Notes: a model not told the origin generated them from the letters alone. Numbered from the stretch's first letter, positions 15,301-28,557 are shown. The stretch: DNA of 60,000 nucleotides from Bugula neritina (GCA_964035545.1 OZ037768.1:20522700-20582699), one strand, 5' to 3'. Numbers and translations: made by a program.

Positions 15301-16741
15301 ACTAAGACTGTCATTTTCACACACACAATGAAAAGTATGTGGGATGCCATCACATCACATATTCGTGTGACGTGTGGCACATTGTCATAGTTGAAACTCA
15401 GTGGCACATACAATCAGTAATTTGACATGTTGTTAGCTTTGTTTCTATACCTATCTATTGATAGCGCACAGGCTGGTGTGTGTTGTTATGTGACATTTGC
15501 TAGGAATGTAATTAGTTGCTGCTCTATCATCGTTTGGACATTCTTAACATGGGTGGATACTAGATGGGCAAACAAAGACAGTGCGATATTACTCGAAGAC
15601 ACGCAACTGCATGGTGTGATTGGTTGGTTGGTACAGATTGTATTTAGTTTATCAAGAACATCCTTAATAGTTCAAAGGTGAAACTCCAAACAAGAAAGTG
15701 GTTATAATTAGTTTAGGTTTTTAGAAAGACACCATGTTTCAACAGTCATGAGTAACTCTCTATACACTTCTTCAGTCTTGCTTGGATGACAGCTGAAAAC
15801 GCATGTTTGTTATTTACTCTGTTGAACACTTTTCAAAACAAGGCTATTCTAATTCCACAGACTTGTCATAATAAAGCAGGACTGTCTGTGCCAGGCATTG
15901 CACATTACATCTACTACCAAGTGACTATATCACATATATGTAGTAGACTAACACATACCCTATTCACAGCCACACAATGTGAAATCATTGAAACAGTTGC
16001 CTAAAATAGCTCATTGCAAATGTCTTGCCCAAAGGGTACCACGTCTACAAATATATGAACTTCATATAATTGTGTTTACACAACTGGCTAATAATACACA
16101 CAACTCTAGAGACCAAGAGGTCTTCTCCAGGGTGAAAAAGTCAATTAAATGTAAAAGCAGTTTATAGAATAGAAAAAAGATTAGCATAAGGTTATATTCT
16201 GTGAATCTAAGACAGATGAATTGAATCTTCATTCCTAAACTATCTATATTTAAATTGGCGAAACCCCTATTTCTCACGATTGGTCAGCAATAGATGGTTT
16301 AATATAGACCTTGTAGTTTAGTACATAGCACACACTAAGAGCTGAACAAAATGAAATGAAGCAGTTTAATAAACATAGTCAGCTTTTGCCATTTCTTATT
16401 ACTAAGTATCATAATGGTAGCTGCTATGCACTAATAGCATAGGCGTAGAGTGCAGTGGTATAATAATGTAGCATAGCGGCACAACAAAATTGCAATTACC
16501 TGGCCTAAGGTTGCCATAATAATTTATGAAACAAACTTTATGCGCCATAGTTCAAACTAAGTTTCATGAGTGTGAAAAAATTTGGTTGGTTAGAGCTTAA
16601 GCCTTGTGGTGCATAATGCAGTTTAGTTGAGGCGGAAATACTGGTTAAAGTTGAATAAACATAGTGTGCAAGGGAGTAATGAATGCCCTCTGTGTTGCAG
16701 GCAACATCATCTGATTGGCCAATAAGTCCCATCAGTGGCTA
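12351..16741. other. Intron or upstream region between the two candidate G-alpha first exons
   Basis: This 4.4-kb AT-rich stretch holds the 22-bp minisatellite at 13593-13845. Several short open frames (14176-14436, 15427-15681, 15786-16004) have no family resemblance, splice pattern or coding composition. I see no other genes. Confidence 0.5.
13593..13845 (+). repeat. 22-bp minisatellite of small hairpin units
   Basis: About ten recognisable units plus two degenerate ones at the left end, each like TGACACTGGATAGTCAGTGC. Each unit carries CACTG and CAGTG arms around a 6-nt centre, so it can fold as a tiny stem-loop. Variants differ at one or two sites (GCT/GGT, GGATAG/GAATAG/AGAAAG). There are no spacers, so it is not CRISPR-like. 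Confidence 0.9.
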
Positions 16742-16750
16742 GTATAAAAG
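16742..16750 (+). promoter_or_regulatory. TATA box for the G-alpha 1b transcript
   Basis: GTATAAAAG lies 137 bp upstream of the exon 1b ATG. A start site about 30 bp downstream, near TCAATCACT (16761), would give a 5' leader of roughly 115 nt. The motif is exact; promoter use is inferred from position. Confidence 0.55.
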
Positions 16751-16777
16751 CGTTTGACCCTCAATCACTATTTAGTA

Positions 16778-16828
16778 ATGAGTGAACAAACAGTAGAGAA
16801 GGACGTAGTTATCTGTATCGAGCATTAG
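16778..16828 (+). CDS. Upstream ORF in the G-alpha 1b leader, 16 codons plus stop
   Basis: An ATG at 16778 opens MSEQTVEKDVVICIEH and stops at 16826-16828, 51 nt before the main ATG. If the TATA box at 16742 sets the start site, the ORF lies wholly in the leader and could dampen translation of the main frame. Whether it is translated is unknown. Confidence 0.35.
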   Translation: MSEQTVEKDVVICIEH

Positions 16829-16879
16829 GTGTATAGTTGTATATTTTTTTCATCAATGCCTACAGTTCCCACAAGCACC

Positions 16880-19777
16880 ATGTTGAAACAGTGCAGACGA
16901 TTGAAAGCTAAATTAGGTTTAGCTGGTAAGTGTTTTAGCTGGGGAATCTTCTAGAATAAGCTACTGACATAACGCAGTTCTGGATATATACTTGGATATT
17001 AAACTTAGCTGGAGTCATGGTGTTCTAATGAATATTCATCTTGATTTAGGTAAAGAAACAAACACATCGGAGGCAGCTGTGGCTAGAGCTGCTAAAATAA
17101 GATCAGCTAAGATTGACCGAAAAATCCGATCAGACTGGAAAAACGAGCAGAAATATATTAAACTGTTACTGTTAGGTGAGTTGTTAAATTCAGCAACAGC
17201 ATCTAGTGATTTATGACATTGCAATATGATCATAAATAACTTGACATTATTAGCTGGTAATTGTGTCACGAGATAAAGCAAGGGATATAAATAGCTCTTG
17301 AACTTGTTATCATTTTATTCATACTACTTTAAAACAATTGACAATATTTTGTGATAGTTCATCAACTACTTAAATAGACTGAGATAATCGTGTATTGAAC
17401 TGGTGTGGAATGTTTGCTTCAGGTCCAGGGGAAGCAGGAAAAAGTACCCTTATAAAACAGATGCAGTTGATACACGGCGAAGCACTTGATCTACAGTAAG
17501 TACTGTTCTTAGAATTACTGCAGCTGAGATGTTGAAAATGTTGAGAAACTATGAAATATTTGATATGATATCATGTTTTATGCATGATGAATAATTGTCG
17601 TCTAACTTTGTAGAGAGAAATGTGCCAGAATACCATACATACGCCAGAACATATTTGACAGCATGGTGGTAAGTTTACAAATATTACATCTATCAACTTA
17701 TACACATCATATTTACATTTAGCCTTCTTTCTTACTTTGGTTATAGCAGGAGAGTTGTTTTATATAACAATGTTCTTTGTGTAATTTTAGGCCATCTTGG
17801 TAGCCATGGTAGAGTTTAACATTCCTCTCAGCAGTCCAGCAGCAAAGGAAAGAGCTCAAAGAGTTTTAAGTAACTCTCAAGTGTGTAACCCAAGTCTCAC
17901 TTCTAAGGATATCTTAAACTCAAGGTTTCTATCATCTCCAGAATTCTTTGATGACATAACTAACCTATGGCAAGATGATGGAGTAAAAATGGCTTACTCA
18001 CGTTCCAACGAATACCAGTTATTGGATTGCGCAGCCTAGTAAGTCATATAAGCTTATCAATTTTATTTGCATCAGTCAGTTTTTTTTATTGTTATTCAAC
18101 GAATTCTTATTACAATCTATTTTATTGTTATAAGAAGCAACTAAGCTTATCTATTGTTCTATTGAAGTCTTTTTCTAATAATTACAAATCATTTTTGTTA
18201 TTAGCTTCTTCGAAAGAATTGAGATCATCAGACAGGAAGAATATATACCAACTGAACAGGATGTCTTAAGATGTCGAGTGATGACCACCTCCATCACAGA
18301 AACCAGATTCTCAGCTTCACATGAAAATAGAGGACAACCTGTACACTTTAAAGTTCTCGATGTTGGTGGACAAAGAGGAGAACGAAGAAAGTGGATAACT
18401 CTGTTTGACAAAGTGACTGCAGTTCTCTTTGTCCAGGATATTAGTAGCTTTGATCAGACACTGAGGGAAGATAGTCAGACTAACCGACTACTGGAATCAT
18501 TAAAGGTCTTCTACCAGGTCATCACTACCAAGTAAGTATTTGTAATTTAATATAATTAATGTGTTGCTTGGCATGTTAAAGAGATACCTTTATCTGTCAG
18601 ATTTAAAAAAGCAATGAGTATAAATTAGTATATATAAACGGAAGGTGCTGGAAAAATTAAGATAGAAACAATTCCATCACTTATTTCCGCAATTTGTCGT
18701 ACTTATTATATGTTAAGAATTCCTGATTGCATAAAGTTGTTTTCTATTAATAGATATCTACGATCCGTGTCCATTCTAACCTTCATGAACAAGATTGACA
18801 TTCTGAAAGAGAAAATAGAAAGGGGAGCTAACTTCTCAGCAGCCCTTCAAAAAATAAAAGATGAAGCACATGAAAATTCTACAAACCCGAGTCACAGTGA
18901 ATATGACCGTCAGATATATCAACGTCTGCATGAAATCCTGGCAGAAAACCCCTATGACTCATTCGAAATCACCGGTAAGTAGTAAATGGATCAGTTCATA
19001 GATAAATATCTTTTTACGGCCTATAAATTATTTTACACGGTTAAATTTAATTGTTTATATAATTTCAAATTTGGTGACTCATTATATATTTAGCTAGAAG
19101 CACATTATGTGTACTTAACAGTTAAATGCACATTTATAAGCCTATTATGTTTCGCACAGTCACACGGAAGATGATATTTGTACTAAATATTTCCTTCTAT
19201 TCTCTTTAGATCAAGATCGCAAGAACTTTTGCGAGGCGTTCCCGGCACCAGACTCAGATCACAATGATAACCAGTCTAGTTTGGGAAGGAAATGGTCTAA
19301 ACTCACTAAGAAGATATCCAACACCAGTCTCTACTCTGAAATGAATGATGAAGTGATAAAAGCAGCCACATACATGAAATATTTGCTCAAGGTGAGCATC
19401 GAATCTCTTTTCATTTAACTCAGAACTTCAAAACTCTTCATTTACATTTAATTTCTGAAACAACAACCCATTTGAACTACTGATACACTGTTTGACTTTC
19501 ACCATGAAAACCGGGTCTGCATTGGTAAAACAAAATTTGAAGTTTCACATTCACTTGCCTAGTTTTTATACAATAATAATTATTTTTGCAGCAAATTATT
19601 GACAAGGTGGAGAAGAAGCATCATGGAACACTGCATTACTGTGACAGTGAGTTCCGATGTTACGAGTTCCATTACACGTGTGCAGTAGATAAGAGCAACA
19701 TCAAGAAAGTCATAGATGGATGCAAGAACATTATAGTGAAGGATTATCTCATGAGAATTGGTCTGCCTGTATCCTAA
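16880..19777 (+). CDS. Divergent Gs-like heterotrimeric G-protein alpha subunit, 487 aa
   Basis: Exons: 16880-16925, 17050-17175, 17423-17495, 17614-17668, 17791-18038, 18205-18531, 18754-18974, 19210-19391, 19592-19777; all phases agree. It is a GTPase that would relay receptor signals at the inner plasma membrane. Motifs: P-loop GPGEAGKST (58-66), switch I RCRVMT with R207 and T210, switch II DVGGQRGERRKW with Q239, base-binding NKID (304-307) and TCAVD (455-459). REDSQTNRLLESLKVF and TCAVDKSN resemble Gs most. Oddities: the P-loop has Pro and Ala where GAGESGKS is usual. Switch I lacks the usual Gly after TS/TG. About 75 extra residues, partly basic and serine-rich, sit between NKID and TCAVD. 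The N-terminus MLKQCRRLKAKLGLA has no Gly2 for myristoylation but has Cys5. The ATG at 16880 follows ACC and a TATA box. A class other than Gs cannot be excluded. Confidence 0.9.
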
Positions 19778-20312
19778 TCATCAACTTGTATGGTTAACCA
19801 GCATTAAACAACAGCCAGTGGATTAGTGTTTGCAAGATTTAAACACCAATATTAATACCAAGTCCCAGTGGTCACTTATGTATCATACTTACACCAGCTG
19901 AAAGGTATCCCTGAACACTTGTAACGCTACTTCGGTGTGTTCACTTCCGTGGATTATTGAACGTGATATTCACTGGTAGATCAGTGAGCAAGGCTGCAGC
20001 CTACAAACCAAATGCCTGGCACTCAGTTGACATTTGGTGTGATTTACTGATGTGAACAATTCTTTTATTTTATTTTTAAGTTATTTTAATTATTGTTATG
20101 TTATAATACGACAATGCAGTTGTTAAAAACTGTGGAGAATTCCGGCCAATGTTTTTGTATTTTATTTACAAACTGTATATGCTATTAAATATTGTATTAA
20201 ATTTGTACATTTTGTAGATTTACTAATTATTTAATAATTTAATTTCATGACTACTATAAAGTAGTGTGCATGTTGCAAGTTTTAGTTAAGTTTTTAGCTG
20301 CAAGGAACTTGA

Positions 20313-20318
20313 AATAAA
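20313..20318 (+). terminator. Polyadenylation signal of the G-alpha gene
   Basis: AATAAA lies 536 nt after the stop codon, in CTTGAAATAAAACATTG. It is the first canonical signal downstream, giving a 3' UTR of about 0.55 kb. Confidence 0.55.
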
Positions 20319-20339
20319 ACATTGAAAATAGATTCACCA

Positions 20340-22104
20340 GTTCTCTTACTGAGGGTTAAAATCATAGCAACGGAAAACACTAAAGAGAATTTCATTTAAT
20401 TATATTGTGCAAAAATAGTAGCCAATTATGTGTTATTTTTGTAAGACTAATGATGCATATTAGTGAATTGTGAAAGATTGATGTTATTTAAGTAGGGCAG
20501 GGAGTAATTATGAATTCAGTGGTTAATGTACCAAACAGTAATAGTCGGTAAGAAGCACAGTTTAGAGAGAAATGAATCAATCAGCTTCTGCAGCTGCATT
20601 CTGTCACATTCATAAACTTTAGTTCCGCACCACTAACTCCATATCAACGCAACATGTATAATTTCTAATTACTTCACAAAAAGGAGACAACTTCGAAAGA
20701 CAAAACTTATTAATGGCATAATATATATTACATTATATTGTAAGCCATGGCAAAACACATTTACAAACTTTATTATAATTTAATGAACTTAAAAAATGAT
20801 AGATTCTACAGCAGTTTTAGTACAATCAATTTATGTAGTAAATCCATCAACATATTACCAGCTTGTGACTCAATCTATAACTGTTTTGATGTTTCCATCT
20901 ATGCTGCTCTACTAAAACTTATAAACTAAACTAAAACACTTTCAGCAATCACTATACATCACAGAGTTTGTTTAACATGTCAAATTTTACAATTATTATT
21001 AGAGACAGTAAAGATTACCTGCTAATATTAAAAAGTCAAACTTTAGTAAAGCTCTTAAACTAAAATATGGTTTCATATATACCCATGTGTTTATATGCCA
21101 GTATATTGACATGTGTATATAATACCTGTATATAATATGTGTGTATAATATGTTTGTATCATATGTTTGTATAATACGTATTTTGTATATAGGTATGTGT
21201 GTGTGTGTGCATTATAATTAAAGATATATAAAAATGAAATTAAATATGGGGAATTCACTCAACAGATGTAAATGTTGTTTAAAGGCTCATGTTTTCTCCA
21301 TTTCCAGCATGGATATACATGTACTAAACGTAAAGCAAACTCATTGTCCAAACAACATCACCAAATTCTGTTTTATTTTGTTTTTTAACAAAAAGATAAG
21401 TTTCATGACAAATATTCATATTCATTTGCCATCAGTAGCAATAATATAATTGATTTGGCAAATAAAAGTATATATAAATATAAAACATTTTGTAACATAT
21501 ATATGGTACATGATGAATAAGTAAGTCATATGGCTAAAACTCTTGCTGCAAACTAGTTAATAATTTGATACTAGAAAACTAATCAGCAACTGTTGCTGCC
21601 TCATGTTACTCAGTCAGCAGGTTTAGAAATACTTATTTGTGGCTAAAAATAAATGGTTAGTCAATGCTTTGGTAGATTACTAACCTATGCAATTCTTGTA
21701 TTTCCGTTAGTAAAAAAAAAGATCCATAAAAGCATTCTATATCTACTGACAAAATAAATTGAAGCATTAAAGTTTTGATTTCATAGTAAGCTCAACATGT
21801 TTGCTACTAAAAATAATTTTGACAGTTTGTAAAGTTCATAAAATTATTCTCAGGGAAGTGTCATTAAAGAGAAAAGGCAGCATGTTGAACTGAAGAGAAA
21901 ATCTGCAAGCTGTTCCCGTGAGATTATTATTCTTTACATGCATGTATGATTGTAACGCAGTATAAAGTGAATACGCATCTTTCCTTCTGCACAAGAGTTC
22001 TCCCGATGCACTCCTGATGCTGACACACATAGAATATTTTGACACCCTGCACCAGGTGCTTTGAAGGTGTTCAACACAACGGTTCAATTTTCCTCAATAA
22101 TTAT
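20340..22104. other. Intergenic AT-rich region between G-alpha and Mnx
   Basis: The G-alpha and Mnx genes converge here. It contains a TG/TATA-rich patch around 21070-21215 and probably the Mnx 3' UTR at its right end. No gene, RNA or mobile element is recognised. Confidence 0.5.
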
Positions 22105-25100
22105 TCATAAATCTCTCTGCATCCTGAACTCGCATTCTTCGTCTTGATCAACTGTCTCCCCATTTTTCAGCATTCTTTTCCATTTCATTCGGCGATTTTG
22201 AAACCATATTTTCACCTTTAAAACACAAATGCATTGAACTAAAATTGCAGTTGAAAATTACACACAGCCTGTAAATAATTATTCCTTGTTTAGTGATGTT
22301 AACAAACTTTAGAGTGAAGGAGATTAAGATGCTTGGAGTTGAACAAACTGAGTCTACCAACAAACAAACAAACAAATGAAGGTGAGGCCAAATGAATGGA
22401 TGAAACTTATTAAGAACTGATCTTTTTTGGTGAAAAAATTAACTTATATATTATTTTATATGAAGAACAAAAGTTTTTTTTCATTTTATGGTCTATTAAT
22501 TATACTTATACATAGAAATTATATAATTACATGGATATGCTTTTAAATTGTTATAAGGTTGTTTTTAAGCCGCCCAGTTTTTAAACTCACTGTCAAAAAA
22601 GAGTAAATTACCATGCAATCAGTTGATTTGGTGTAACAAATACCCAGAAAACAAGTTATTATACCAATGATATTCATTATATGAAATTTATTGGGCATAT
22701 TTGTATGGGTCTAATAGGTAACATGTGCCCTTGAATCTGTAGCTTGTATGGTTTTTAGAATGAATAAATGCATAGTTTCCTTTGGATATATTTTTAGGAG
22801 GCATACGAATAAACCTAGGAAATGAACAGTAGTTTTTATATAATTGCATTCATCCTTTAATCTCTTATTTGAAAGTCAGTGAGCTAGGGCACGCTATAGC
22901 AATATTATATGTTAAATGCTAAAATCCACCTTTGAATTCTACCTACAGATGTGAACGCCTTTTGAATCTACTAGTCGACCTGTTTATGTATCAAGTTATT
23001 TGCAAAAATATAGCAGATTATTTCTATTTCTGTAGGAAACAACCTGAATAACCGAGCCATTGAACCTTCACCAGCATTTCAGTGAACTGATAAATCTTAG
23101 CTGATTGGATGGTAAACAGAGAGAAGCTAAATGATTGGTTAGTAAATCAGTTCCATGATATTCATGCATTTACTCTTTGAACTTATAAAACTGCCGGTTT
23201 CATTACCGCTTTAACTGCCATATAATATAAACATAAATATAAATAGTGCTTCATTAATGAGGGAAGCCAGAAATAGATACTGAAAGCAACCTTACACGTT
23301 TTGTTTGACCTGTAAACACTCCAGATATTTGCAGATTAATACCATTATCATAACACAAAATTCCTAAATAATAACCATATAAATCAGAATTTCAGAAAAC
23401 CTGCTAACCTATTCCTACTATCACCTGGCTATTGTTTTGCTTACAGTTAACAGCTTTCCACATCACCGTAATTAGCAACTGACAACTAGCAACTGGCAAC
23501 TAGCAACTGCTCAGTGGCAACTAGCAAGTCACAAATAAATAAGTAATTTAAAATTTGTTGAATGAAAATAATTTATTTATAAATGTACATTTTATAAAGA
23601 TTTTTGTGGCTGGCAAATAAAAAATTCTAAGTAAAGCAAGTTGAAAAAATTGAGAAGATAATGCCTTTGAGGAATAAAAGTTGTACTTGAAATATTTTAA
23701 CTTATACTAATAATAATTCTGCTGAACTTAGTTCAAATGAATTTTTTTTCGAAACGTATCTAATACTGCACCATGAAATTCAATAACTTTCAGTTTTAAT
23801 ATATTCCTCAAAATTTATATATATGCTTTAAATGTTCCTTTTAAACACATACTTCTGCAAGCATCTCAAAGTAGAGCTAAAAATGATTTACAGTTTGAAT
23901 AAAATTTGGAGGGACTAAAAAACTTAAATCTGACAAAATACTATATTCATATAAATGAACTAGTTTGATGTGAAGCTTTCAATGTCATAATTTGTGAAGA
24001 AATATTTTAAACTTTGAACGTTATCTCTCAGGATTCTGTTCTCTTTACGGTAATTCACAAAGTAAACACAGTTGGTAAATTACTTTAACAACATTTTATA
24101 TGATAAATTAAGAATGAAGTTTTATCTGCGAGAGTAAACAAGTTAAACAAGTCCATAACTACCACAAGCCCTTTGAAGTTTTCAACTATCTTCTAATTTT
24201 TTGACAAATTGCTGTTTTAAGTAAACACGAAGAAAGGAAAGGTGATATGTAATTTGTTTACCCAACAGTAATGGAAATCACTTTGCTACTCTTAGTATTT
24301 TACACCCAAGTTTTGACCAATTAAAAGGCAACAATAATCTTATCTCGCAGAGCAAAGAACACACTCTTGCATTAAACATGGTGAAGATATTTGTTGAAAA
24401 TATATTGGCATAATTACAGCTAAATATTCCCCAGGTTTACTTTTATTTTATCTTCCTTAAATGAAAAAGAGTGCACTAATCATTGAAATTCTAATCACTC
24501 TAATATACGGTACTGCAGCTAAATGCACTCTACTTAAACAGCTCATTACTACTCCGCAGAATATTTGATATTATTATAAATTACACTTCTTATCAAATTC
24601 ATCAAGTATACAATGGGTCTATTTTAAGTTGTTTCTTATTTTGTAATTCTTAGCAACAGGAAAACCAAGTTAATTACTACAACGGTCCACCTCTCATAAT
24701 AATTTAACTTTCAAGGAAATCCAATTGATGTTTGAAATTTTATTTGAAGTTATCCCATTATAAGTGTAGAATTTCAATTCTTACCACTTTCATCTAATTC
24801 TAGCAAACAAGAATTTGTTATGCTATTATACTTTGTGTATATAGCACATGACCAATATTATACAAACTACACAAGAGGACTTTTTAGCACTGGGGTAGCT
24901 AGAAATCTAATAATCAAACAGTTTTAAACTTATAGCTGTCACTTAATTAAAACTATTTATATACTTTTGATTAAAAGAATTAATTAAATTTTAATTGAGT
25001 TTCTAATGTTTACAAGAGTGCCTCACCTGAGTTTCTGTCAGAAGCAAGGATGTAGCGACTTCAAACCTCTTGGGTCGTGAAAGATATTTATTCTGATTAA

Positions 25101-25293
25101 AATGTTTTTCCAACTCTAACAGCTGTTTACTTGTAAAAGCTGTTCTAGGCCTTCTGGATTTAGATCCACTTAAATTACCTTTCAAATAGAAGAGTTGATA
25201 TCATTATGTAAGCTTTTAAAACCAGTTTTAAACTTTTAAAAAATATATTGAGTATATTCAATATCAAGCCATTTAAACTAAAGATGAGAATGG

Positions 25294-25355
<62 letters not shown>

Positions 25356-27322
25356 TGTGTGTGTGTGTTATGTGTGTGTTATGTGTGTGTTTTGTGTGTG
25401 TATGAGTGTGCTGTAGAAAGGGGAGGGGGAATAGAGACAGGTATGTATAAGCACCCAAGTGCACAGGCACCAGAAAGCTGTCTAGGGAGCTCCCCAGCCT
25501 CTGGTGCTCGGGTGGCACCCCATAACACTTCTAAGAAGTGGAAAATTGTTAAAATAAATCTCGCTCACACCAGAAAATTAAAATAATAAATATTAAGAGT
25601 GAGCATAATATAATTATTAATAGATAAGTAGATGATGAATAAGACATTTCCAAGTAGGCTAACTGACTGGATGGCTGGCGGTTGAATTCAGATAACAAAT
25701 CTGAAATTACTAATGACCGCAATCAAGTGCACTGTATCTCATTCATCATCTACGACCATCAAGAATTCTCACTGAGCTGCGATACACACTTGATGAGCCA
25801 TACAAGGCATTTGTTTTTAATATAACTTAGGGGGATAATGGTGATGAGTCCATAAAGATATGTGTGAAATGAAGCAATGCCCTGTAATAGGACAGCAAAA
25901 AGTTATTTAAGAGTTTAAGGACTTTAACGTGTAGCAGTAGGGCACCTGCCCCACTACACCAAACTAGTAGCACTGCTATCCATGGAAGACAAAGGACACC
26001 CTAGGCAATGTGCTCTCTATATAACAGTTGACTAACAACTCAGATAGAGCTCCATTACCATTATTAAATTATTATCAGCAGTAATTTATACTTTTTATGT
26101 AGATAAATTAATGTTTCATCTTGAGTGTTAGTTGAGACATGTATTAATGGCTGGCATATGATATGGTGTTAGATTTCAATCTACAATTAGATTATGGCCT
26201 CTTACATATATGGATACTAAATTAATTTGTATTGACAGTAAGGAGCAGCTAAGTGGATGTATAATAGCTAAATGCTGCATATCATCACCAAATTGCTAAA
26301 TTAATATTCCTAATTAACAATATTGTAGGAAAACGATAGAACTATAATTATACTATTCAACAATATCCTAAGAGGTGATATTGCAATGGTAGCAAACATA
26401 TAATATTAGATTATTGTACTAAAATCAATAAAATTATTTTCACACATTGGCAATTTTAGAATATCTTTGAAGTATTCACACATGTTTGGACTGATATGAT
26501 AATCCATGTTACAGCTTTAACAATTTCTATTTATGGCGTTACTAACAGTGACATGGTATGTGAAACTCAGGGGCTACCATCATGGCTTTTAGCCAATCAG
26601 AAATCTTCTTTCATGATTTTTGACAATAAAATACTCTGTGTAATTGTTTTCTCAATTTAATTGATATTGTATTAAGCATTATGTCATCAGGACTGTACGA
26701 AAACTGTTATGTCATGTTTATATGGCACTGATATTTGAGTGGCTCTAAAGAAAAGGCATATAATATATATGTTGTGGTTACAAAAATACTCCTGTATGCT
26801 CTGTACATACAGCTGTTTAGTAAATACAATGAGCTGCAACTACATACCCCATTCAGAAGATGTTTCCATTTGACCTCTAAGCATGAAAGTTGACATTGGC
26901 AAATATGAACGAGAAATAGCATTTGCTGCCGCTGCCTGCGCTGCCAATGCGTAAGATTGAAGAAGTGCTCTTTGTTGAGCTGACGCTGAGCAGGTTTCAT
27001 TTGACGTCGAATCTGTTCGGTAAATTGGCTCCATGAAGGTAGACTGTGGCAGAGCTAAAATCCCAGCATTTAAAGGAAAATGGCCCATACTAAAATGGGC
27101 TAAACTGGTATCAGTGTTGGAGATTGCTGGAGCGGCTGTGGTGATGGCAGCCGTAGGTTTAACAGTCCTCTTAGATGAGTCATTGCTGCCACAACTGGCT
27201 AGCGATTTTTGATGATTTTCTAAGTCTAGTAAAGCGCTGATACTAAAACTGTCTTTCGGTGAGATAATAGCAGAGAGGTCTTTGTTAGAGGAGGTACAAG
27301 CAGAAGACATCCTTCCTACCAT
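22105..27322 (-). CDS. Mnx: Mnx/HB9 homeobox transcription factor, 245 aa, complete
   Basis: Exons: 26848-27322, 25027-25178, 22105-22215; phases agree and the total is 738 nt. It is a nuclear homeodomain factor; Mnx proteins specify motor neurons and endodermal tissues in bilaterians. The homeodomain spans about residues 166-225. It starts [16 protein letters not shown], carries the Mnx signature [13 protein letters not shown], and ends [14 protein letters not shown] with Gln50 and Asn51. An intron splits it between positions 44 and 45 (TETQ|VKIW), a well-known homeobox intron site. The N-terminal exon has an eh1-like repressor motif (FSISALL, compare FRIDALL of vertebrate Mnx) and an alanine-rich AAQAAAANA stretch. 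The tail after the homeodomain is only about 20 residues and acidic. The start is the first ATG in the exon (27322), in ACCATGG. Introns of 1.7 and 2.8 kb hold a GT microsatellite and otherwise nothing recognised. Confidence 0.95.
25294..25411. repeat. (GT)n microsatellite in Mnx intron 1
   Basis: A pure GT run of about 45 bp followed by GT blocks broken by TTT, TAT and TTAT. The Val-Cys and His-Thr open frames on either strand are artefacts of the repeat. Confidence 0.95.
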
Positions 27323-28346
27323 GGTAGCTAAAGAGAAGTGTGAACATCGACAATTACACCAATCTCGCAATAATCATTTAATTACCGTAAAAAGTTTGGA
27401 GTAGCACTCAAGACTACTGATAATTGGCTATGTCAACAAACAAGACCGCTTGATAAGTGTTTGCAGTATTGCCTCCAGCTTTACACGCTGTTTCCCAACA
27501 TATCATCAAATTTAAATAGCAAGTACTGTATTATGATATAACCGCGTAAACCTAGCTTTTTATTAAAATAGTTAAAAAAACCAACGCCTATATGCTGAAA
27601 ATAATTTAACTTTCAAAAGCTTGCTGTCTGCTAGCATTGTTTTATTTTTAGATCAACTTGGGATTTACCCATGTGTAGACAGTACATCAGAAAAATATAT
27701 TTAATGTTAAGCTACAGCTGTATAAATGCATTTCGTCAAGTTAAAGCGTTTTTCAGTGATACCTTTTTGTGAATACTTTATTTTGTGATAGATTGGCATG
27801 TTGATTAGAACTTGCAGCTGGGTTTTAAGCCATCTACAGATACGAAAGTACAGAAAACTAACTATCTACAACAATTAAATTGCTGAAAAATATTTAAACT
27901 TGATTTTTAAAGCGTGTGAAGAAAGATCTGAAGCAGATCAGTAATCCGACACTGTCTGTTACTGCACAATTAATTTATCACAATAAAAGCATAATTACAG
28001 TAAAATATATCTATTTTTAATGCAATAATCCCGGGCTTAGACTTTTATTATAATACACCATATGATAACCCTGATGTTGCAAAGCGGGATTGTGGTTCAT
28101 AATTTCTCTCATTATATTTTACTAATTGTTACAGATTTTAATACTAAAAAATAGCCTTGCCAACAATGGAACATTTGTTTTAAAGTTGAATTTTTTGCTT
28201 ATGATTAACAAAAGTCTCAGGGACACTGGCCTGCTAATCTACTGCAACAATAAAATTATTTACAATATTCGATTCCAGGAATTATATTTACTTGTCAGAC
28301 AAAGACGTCTAGAGAAGTAAAACTAGCATTTTATTATAAAAAAAAC

Positions 28347-28557
28347 TCACACAAGTTTATAATCGCTATACCTGTGAAAAACTCCTGATGGAAAGGGTTT
28401 TTGTTAAAGCGATCTAAGGGCTGATTTAAATGAGGCACAGGAGCAATTATGACTGGACGCTCTTCCTAACAACACCAATGGCCTTTATCCGGGCTCTAAC
28501 CCATGACCTTTTGTTTACTAGGCAAACGCTCTAACCCCTATAGACCACGGCTGCTCC
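28347..28557 (-). mobile_element. tRNA-derived SINE, family 1
   Basis: The reverse complement opens with GAGCAGCCGTGGTCTATAGG and continues through the family body (AAGAGCGTCCAGTCATAATT, then the CATCAGGAGT end). It is nearly full length and matches 6724-6937 with scattered substitutions. The B box is altered, so it is probably inactive. Confidence 0.85.

Noticed and set aside
15427-15681. Plus-strand 84-codon frame with a hydrophobic start.
   Set aside because: There is an ATG, but no homology, conserved motif or splice context. Leucine and isoleucine richness is expected from AT-rich sequence.
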